Assembly: GCA_009885905.1 (NCBI GenBank)
Contig: VFJU01000052.1
Location: forward strand, 1-11,436
From: Verrucomicrobiota bacterium
GTDB lineage: Bacteria; Verrucomicrobiota; Verrucomicrobiia; Verrucomicrobiales; Akkermansiaceae
DNA length: 11,436 bases
Reading direction: 5' to 3'
Shown: piece after piece, positions 7,127 through 11,436 of the stretch
How positions within the stretch are numbered: the stretch's first letter is position 1
How the letters are laid out: every line of letters starts with the position of its first letter
Made by a program: the position numbers and the translations under genes
Notes under the pieces: model-generated
Seen by the model: only the letters and a program-made list of their open reading frames with translations
Databases searched by the model: none
Told to the model about the DNA's origin: nothing

Positions 7127-9502
7127 TTGAAACGAGCTTTCGCAATTTTCATCCTCGGCTTCAGCTCGGTGGTCGCACAGATCCCCAGGGCTCAAGCCGT
7201 AGATCCCACCCTGAATGCGAATGCCTCAACGGACTTTTTTCTGCGGGGAAAAAATCTCTATGACTCGGCGCAGGCAAGCACCACCCAAGACGGCCGCCTG
7301 GATTACTTCCGCCGCGCCGGAGATATTTTTTCGGAATACCTGAGCGCCTTTCCAAACCACCCGAACGCGGAAATGGCGTGGTGGTACCTCGGAAATAGTC
7401 TCTACCAATCAGGCCAAATCGATGATGGAAAACGTTGCTTCAGCACGCTGCTGAATCGCTACAGCAAAGGCAAGTGGGCCGCCGCCGCTGCTTATACGCT
7501 CGCCGCGGATCACTACAACAAATCCGAATATCAATTTGCAGCGCCGTATTTCGAAAGCTTCGCTGCAAACGCTGCAAAACCCCAAGAACGAGCACGGGGG
7601 AATTATCTAGCAGGAAATTGCTACCGTCTCTCCGGTCGCGACCGGGAGGCGATCGTTTCATTCAAACGTGTCATCGCAGATCCATCTGCCGGTTTGTTTG
7701 CGGCGCAGTCGAAAGTCGCACTCGGCCACCTGTATGTGAAATCGGGTAAACTAACAGAAGCGATGATCCTGTTCGAGGAAGTCGTGGCGGCACCCGATAA
7801 CCCGAAAGTCCGCGGCGAGGCAGCACTCCACGCCTCACTCGCCGCCACTAAGCTCGGCCAAACGGATCTTGCGGATAAATACCTGCAATTGATCATGCGT
7901 ACCCCTGGGATGGAAGACTCCCGCGCCGATGCCCAGACTGCTCTGATGGCTAACTTTTTCGCTAAGAAGAATTACCGCGAAGTCATCGACATTTTTCGCC
8001 GCAGCACCACAAAAGCGGACGGGGAAAAGGAGGCAAATCGCCTCATGATCGCCGCTCGCTCATACTTGCGCCTCAAGCTCCCAAGCGAAGCACTACAGCT
8101 TTTTAGAGACGTGGAGAAATTGGTGAAGCCGGAAACCGACATGGCCTTCCAAGCTGCCTATTATCGCTTACTTTGTTTCTTCCAAATTGAAGGTCGCCAT
8201 CTCCCCGACCAAGTGGATGGATTCCTCCAACTCTACAGCAAAGCCCGCCCAGAAGACTCGCGCATCCACACCGCAATGATGATGAAGGCGGAAAGTTTGT
8301 TTTCTAACAAAGATATTGCTGCTGCGGCCAAAGCTTACTCAGAGATTAATGCATCATTGGTGAGCGAAAAAAATCGCCCCAGCCTGCTCTATCAGCGGGG
8401 ATGGTGTCTCTCCGAAGCGGGAGATGCGCAGGGTGCAATCCGCTCGTTCAGTGACTTCATTGCAAAATATCCGCAAGATACTCGAGTCACATCGGCCTTG
8501 GCGAAACGCGCTAAAGCTTATGTCGAGGGCGACGAGCCGGCAAAAGCCATCACGGACTTCGACCGCCTCATCGCGTCTCCGCCTTCCCAAGAAAATTTTG
8601 CCTCCTACGCGTGGTTAGAATCAGCTCGCTTGCGTCGATCACAGAGCAACATTCCCGACATGATTGTCCGCTATCAAGGGCTTTTAAAATGTGACAAAAA
8701 CCTCAGCGACAAATTGCAAGCGGAGGCAAATTATTGGATCGGGTGGGGGATGGTGAAAAATAATTCTGCCAAGGACGCAGTTCCATATCTTGAAAATGCT
8801 CGCTCCATGCGGTCAGACGCTTACGCCAAGCATGCGGGACTTCTTCTCATCCTCGGCTACTTCGCATCCCAAGACCCAGCCAAGCTCGCCGCGGAGATTA
8901 ACCTCGCGATCCTCGGCAAATATGACTCGGACATTCCCGACCAAGCGATCCAGTGGTCTGGGATGCAATCCTATAACGCGGGTGACTTCGAATCGGCGGC
9001 CAAGTCACTCACTCTCGTCGCAAACCCCGCCGAACCACGCGAAACACCCAAGGAAGTCTGGCGCTACCTCGCGAAGGCTCGCCTCGAAGTCGGCGATGCC
9101 CAGGGCGCGCTCATCGCTGCTGACAACGTCCTCGCCGTCGAAGATAATCCCGGTTGGAAAGCGGATGGATTACTTGACCGCGGGCGGTCTCTACTGCTCA
9201 TGCAACGCGATGCGGATGCACGCATCGCCTCGGATGAGGGTGCCGCCCTCCGTCCCCAAGGACGAACCAGCGCTGGCCTGCGCATCCTCTCGGGGGACTT
9301 GAGTCTCAAAGCCAAAGATTTTGGTCCTGCCGCTGCCGATTACCTTAACGTCATTCAATTCCACGAGGACGCGGATCTCAAACCGCTCGCGATCTCAAAG
9401 TATATTCAAGTGCTCGAACAACAGGGCAAGTCTGCTGAAGCCAATAAATTTCGCCTCCAACTCAAAACTGAATTCCCTAACTGGAAACTAGCCACTTACT
9501 AA
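7127..9502 (+). CDS. Large exported TPR-repeat protein, TTG start
   Basis: A 791-residue protein. The frame is open upstream across the ExbD3 gene, but the TTG at 7127 is the best start. It lies just after the ExbD3 stop and gives a clean Sec signal peptide (MKRAFAIFILGF..., cleavage at AQA|VDP after residue 24). No in-frame ATG exists between the ExbD3 stop and this point. The mature protein is a long helical solenoid of TPR-like repeats, with typical pieces such as FSEYLSAFPNHPNAEMAWWYLGNSLYQSG, REAIVSFKRVIADP, GDAQGAIRSFSDFIAKYPQDTR and GDAQGALIAADNVLAVE. It resembles the tol-pal-associated protein YbgF/CpoB and other periplasmic scaffold proteins in style, but is much longer. No enzyme motif is seen. 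Its position closing the ExbB/ExbD cluster suggests it is a periplasmic docking partner of the motor; that role is inference. Confidence 0.9.
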   Translation: MKRAFAIFILGFSSVVAQIPRAQAVDPTLNANASTDFFLRGKNLYDSAQASTTQDGRLDYFRRAGDIFSEYLSAFPNHPNAEMAWWYLGNSLYQSGQIDDGKRCFSTLLNRYSKGKWAAAAAYTLAADHYNKSEYQFAAPYFESFAANAAKPQERARGNYLAGNCYRLSGRDREAIVSFKRVIADPSAGLFAAQSKVALGHLYVKSGKLTEAMILFEEVVAAPDNPKVRGEAALHASLAATKLGQTDLADKYLQLIMRTPGMEDSRADAQTALMANFFAKKNYREVIDIFRRSTTKADGEKEANRLMIAARSYLRLKLPSEALQLFRDVEKLVKPETDMAFQAAYYRLLCFFQIEGRHLPDQVDGFLQLYSKARPEDSRIHTAMMMKAESLFSNKDIAAAAKAYSEINASLVSEKNRPSLLYQRGWCLSEAGDAQGAIRSFSDFIAKYPQDTRVTSALAKRAKAYVEGDEPAKAITDFDRLIASPPSQENFASYAWLESARLRRSQSNIPDMIVRYQGLLKCDKNLSDKLQAEANYWIGWGMVKNNSAKDAVPYLENARSMRSDAYAKHAGLLLILGYFASQDPAKLAAEINLAILGKYDSDIPDQAIQWSGMQSYNAGDFESAAKSLTLVANPAEPRETPKEVWRYLAKARLEVGDAQGALIAADNVLAVEDNPGWKADGLLDRGRSLLLMQRDADARIASDEGAALRPQGRTSAGLRILSGDLSLKAKDFGPAAADYLNVIQFHEDADLKPLAISKYIQVLEQQGKSAEANKFRLQLKTEFPNWKLATY

Positions 9503-9521
9503 CATCTAATATATTCTCTCA

Positions 9522-11436
9522 ATGACTCCTCCTTCCTCCACCGCTACCCTTACCAAAGCCCCAAGACGCAAATCTGAAATCCCGTGGTCCACGGAAAAAT
9601 CTTCCGAGCTTTACGGCGTGGAGACATGGGGACACGGATTTTTCGGCGTTAACAAAAATGGTCACGTCACCGTCCGCCTTGAAGATGATGAAGCACAAGT
9701 CGAGGTTTCACTCTTCGAAGTTATCGACGGTCTTCGCGACCGTGGCACTCACCTACCAGTTCTCCTCCGGTTCCGAGATCTGCTCCATTCACGCATCACC
9801 GAAATCAACGAGTCCTTCTGCAAGGCAATCAAGGATTCAAAATATCGCGGCGAATATCGTGGCGTCTATCCGATCAAGGTGAATCAACAACGCCAAGTCA
9901 TCGAGGAGATCTCCGAGTTTGGGAAAAAATATCATTACGGTTTAGAAGCTGGTTCTAAGCCCGAACTCATCGCTGCGCTTGCACACATGCATGATCCCGA
10001 AGCCTACCTGATTTGTAATGGCTACAAGGACGAGGAGTTTATCGACCTCGCACTCCATTCTCAAAAAATGGGCCTGCGAATCATGCTAGTGTTAGAAATG
10101 CCCAGTGAACTCGATCTAATACTCGAACGCTCACGTAAACTCGGGGTTCTGCCAAACCTCGGCGTGCGCGTTCGTCTCTCGACGAAAGGCTCCGGTCACT
10201 GGCAGGACAGCGCAGGCGATAAGTCGGTCTTCGGCCTCAACGCCTCACAGGTCATCGCGGTGGTGGATCACCTGAAGGACACGGGATACATCGGCTGCCT
10301 GAAAATGCTCCACTATCACCAAGGATCACAGATTCCTAACATCGCATCGATCCGTGAAGGCGCCACCGAGGCGGTGCGTATGTATTGCGACCTCGTCAAA
10401 GAGGGTGCCCCGATGGGTGTGCTCGATATCGGTGGCGGCATGGCCGTTGATTACGATGGCTCACACACCAATTTCCACTCGTCCTGCAACTACTCTGTCG
10501 CTGAATACTGCACGGACATCGTCGAGGTGGTATCGCAAATCTGCGACAAGGCCGGCGTTTCACATCCGAATCTCGTGTCTGAATCTGGTCGCGCGGTGGT
10601 GGCGTATTATTCAGTTCTAGTCTTCAACATTCTCGACGTTACCAGCGCGCAAACGAGCGAGGAAGCCCCTCCTATCCCAGAAAATGCGCCACAAAACCTG
10701 ATGAATATCATCGAGGTCAACAAGGTGATTAACAAAAAAAACCTTCAAGAGTGTTTCAATGATGCGATGTATTACCGCGATCAAATGCGGGCCCAGTTCT
10801 TCTACGGCGCCGCCACGCTCCGCGAGCGCGGTCTAGCAGAAGCTTGGTTCTGGCACATCCTCACCCGGATTTCTAACTTGATCGCTGAACTCGACGACAT
10901 CCCCGAGGATCTTCGTGAACTCTCATCGACGCTCGTTGACTTCTACTACGGAAATTTCAGTCTATTCCAGTCGCTGCCAGACTCATGGGCGATCGACCAA
11001 GTCTTCCCAGTGATGCCAATTCATCGTCTCGACGAGAAACCCCGCCACCGCGCGGTCCTTGCGGACATCACTTGCGATTGCGATGGCAAGATTGACCGAT
11101 TCATCGACAAGGAAGACGTCGCAAAAATACTACCTCTCCACGACTTTAAACAAGGCGAGCCCTATTACCTAGCAGTCTTTCTAGTAGGCGCATATCAGGA
11201 AACTCTTGGAGATCTCCACAATCTATTAGGCGATACAAATGTCGTCGGCGTGCACCTCGAAAAGGGTAAGCCAGTTTACACGCACGAGGTCGAAGGCGAT
11301 ACCGTCGCCGACGTCCTTACCTACGTCGAGTTTGATCCTAAAGAACTGGTCACTCGTTTCCGGACATTCGCCGAAAAGGCGGTCACCGAAGGCCGGATCT
11401 CACCAAAAGAACGGCGGGAAATTCTCGATCTTTTCC
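9522..11436 (+). CDS. speA: Biosynthetic arginine decarboxylase (SpeA), 3'-truncated
   Basis: PLP-dependent enzyme converting L-arginine to agmatine and CO2, the first step of the agmatine route to putrescine and other polyamines, in the cytoplasm. The ATG at 9522 opens 638 codons running off the right edge. E. coli SpeA has 658 residues and the visible end (PKERREILDLF) lies near the C-terminus, so only a short tail is missing. The SpeA landmarks appear in order: GVYPIKVNQQ with PLP-binding Lys119, MLHYHQGSQIPN (His266), DIGGGMAVDYDG (glycine loop 304-306), SESGRAVVAYY (Glu354), and DITCDCDGKID with active-site Cys518, then FLVGAYQETLGDLHNLLGDT. All key residues are present. It starts 19 bases after the TPR gene with no terminator between, so read-through is possible, though AT-rich sequence (TAATATATT at 9507-9515) sits before it. 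Functionally it looks unrelated to the membrane cluster. Confidence 0.97.
   Translation, partial: MTPPSSTATLTKAPRRKSEIPWSTEKSSELYGVETWGHGFFGVNKNGHVTVRLEDDEAQVEVSLFEVIDGLRDRGTHLPVLLRFRDLLHSRITEINESFCKAIKDSKYRGEYRGVYPIKVNQQRQVIEEISEFGKKYHYGLEAGSKPELIAALAHMHDPEAYLICNGYKDEEFIDLALHSQKMGLRIMLVLEMPSELDLILERSRKLGVLPNLGVRVRLSTKGSGHWQDSAGDKSVFGLNASQVIAVVDHLKDTGYIGCLKMLHYHQGSQIPNIASIREGATEAVRMYCDLVKEGAPMGVLDIGGGMAVDYDGSHTNFHSSCNYSVAEYCTDIVEVVSQICDKAGVSHPNLVSESGRAVVAYYSVLVFNILDVTSAQTSEEAPPIPENAPQNLMNIIEVNKVINKKNLQECFNDAMYYRDQMRAQFFYGAATLRERGLAEAWFWHILTRISNLIAELDDIPEDLRELSSTLVDFYYGNFSLFQSLPDSWAIDQVFPVMPIHRLDEKPRHRAVLADITCDCDGKIDRFIDKEDVAKILPLHDFKQGEPYYLAVFLVGAYQETLGDLHNLLGDTNVVGVHLEKGKPVYTHEVEGDTVADVLTYVEFDPKELVTRFRTFAEKAVTEGRISPKERREILDLF

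Noticed and set aside
8790..9302. Plus-strand open frame of 170 codons inside the TPR gene
   Set aside because: Ser/Pro/Arg-rich out-of-frame translation of TPR codons; a shadow.
2..9502. Possible anti-phage Zorya-type system because of the motor genes
   Set aside because: Zorya uses ZorA/ZorB with helicase or nuclease partners; none are present, and all the partners here look like envelope proteins.
9503..9521. Promoter or terminator between the TPR gene and speA
   Set aside because: The gap is only 19 bases; TAATATATT is AT-rich but has no believable -35 box, and no hairpin with a T-tract is present.

Overview
The window is one dense, entirely plus-strand block of ten genes: a 5'-truncated gene, eight complete genes and a 3'-truncated gene. 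Gaps between genes are only 7 to 89 bases, there is no RNA gene or mobile element, and base and codon use look even throughout. Moderately high G+C, the lack of Shine-Dalgarno sequences before any start, the pairing of ExbB/ExbD modules with TPR proteins and an alpha/alpha-toroid ('prenyltransferase/squalene-oxidase repeat') protein, and a SpeA-type arginine decarboxylase all suggest a bacterium of the Planctomycetota-Verrucomicrobiota group, most likely a verrucomicrobium. That assignment is an inference from gene content and style; no marker gene is present to prove it.

Layout. (1) 2-1489: C-terminal part of a large TPR-like helical-repeat protein, its start lying upstream. (2) 1501-2373: exported protein with a signal peptide, a short beta-rich head and a helical tail. 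(3) 2415-3194: ExbB/TolQ/MotA-family channel subunit (ExbB1). (4) 3242-3676 and (5) 3684-4139: two ExbD/TolR-family subunits (ExbD1, ExbD2). (6) 4178-5731: single-pass membrane protein with a TonB-like anchor, a glycine-rich linker and a periplasmic alpha/alpha-toroid. After the longest gap (89 bases, with an imperfect inverted repeat) comes a second half-module: (7) 5821-6651, ExbB2; (8) 6664-7083, ExbD3; (9) 7127-9502, a 791-residue exported TPR protein starting at TTG. (10) 9522-end: biosynthetic arginine decarboxylase speA, cut by the window edge.

How it may work. Genes 1-9 look like one operon for a proton-motive-force-driven cell-envelope machine. ExbB and ExbD subunits form a proton-driven motor in the inner membrane. 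In Ton and Tol systems the motor moves a third, single-pass protein (TonB or TolA) that reaches across the periplasm. Here the protein in that position has a TonB/TolA-like anchor and extended linker, but its distal domain is an alpha/alpha-toroid. The exported TPR proteins would be periplasmic or outer-membrane partners, loosely comparable to CpoB/YbgF beside Tol-Pal. Two ExbB and three ExbD paralogs suggest heteromeric or twin motors. The cargo or target of the toroid cannot be read from the sequence. speA is recognisable as polyamine metabolism and is probably only a neighbour.
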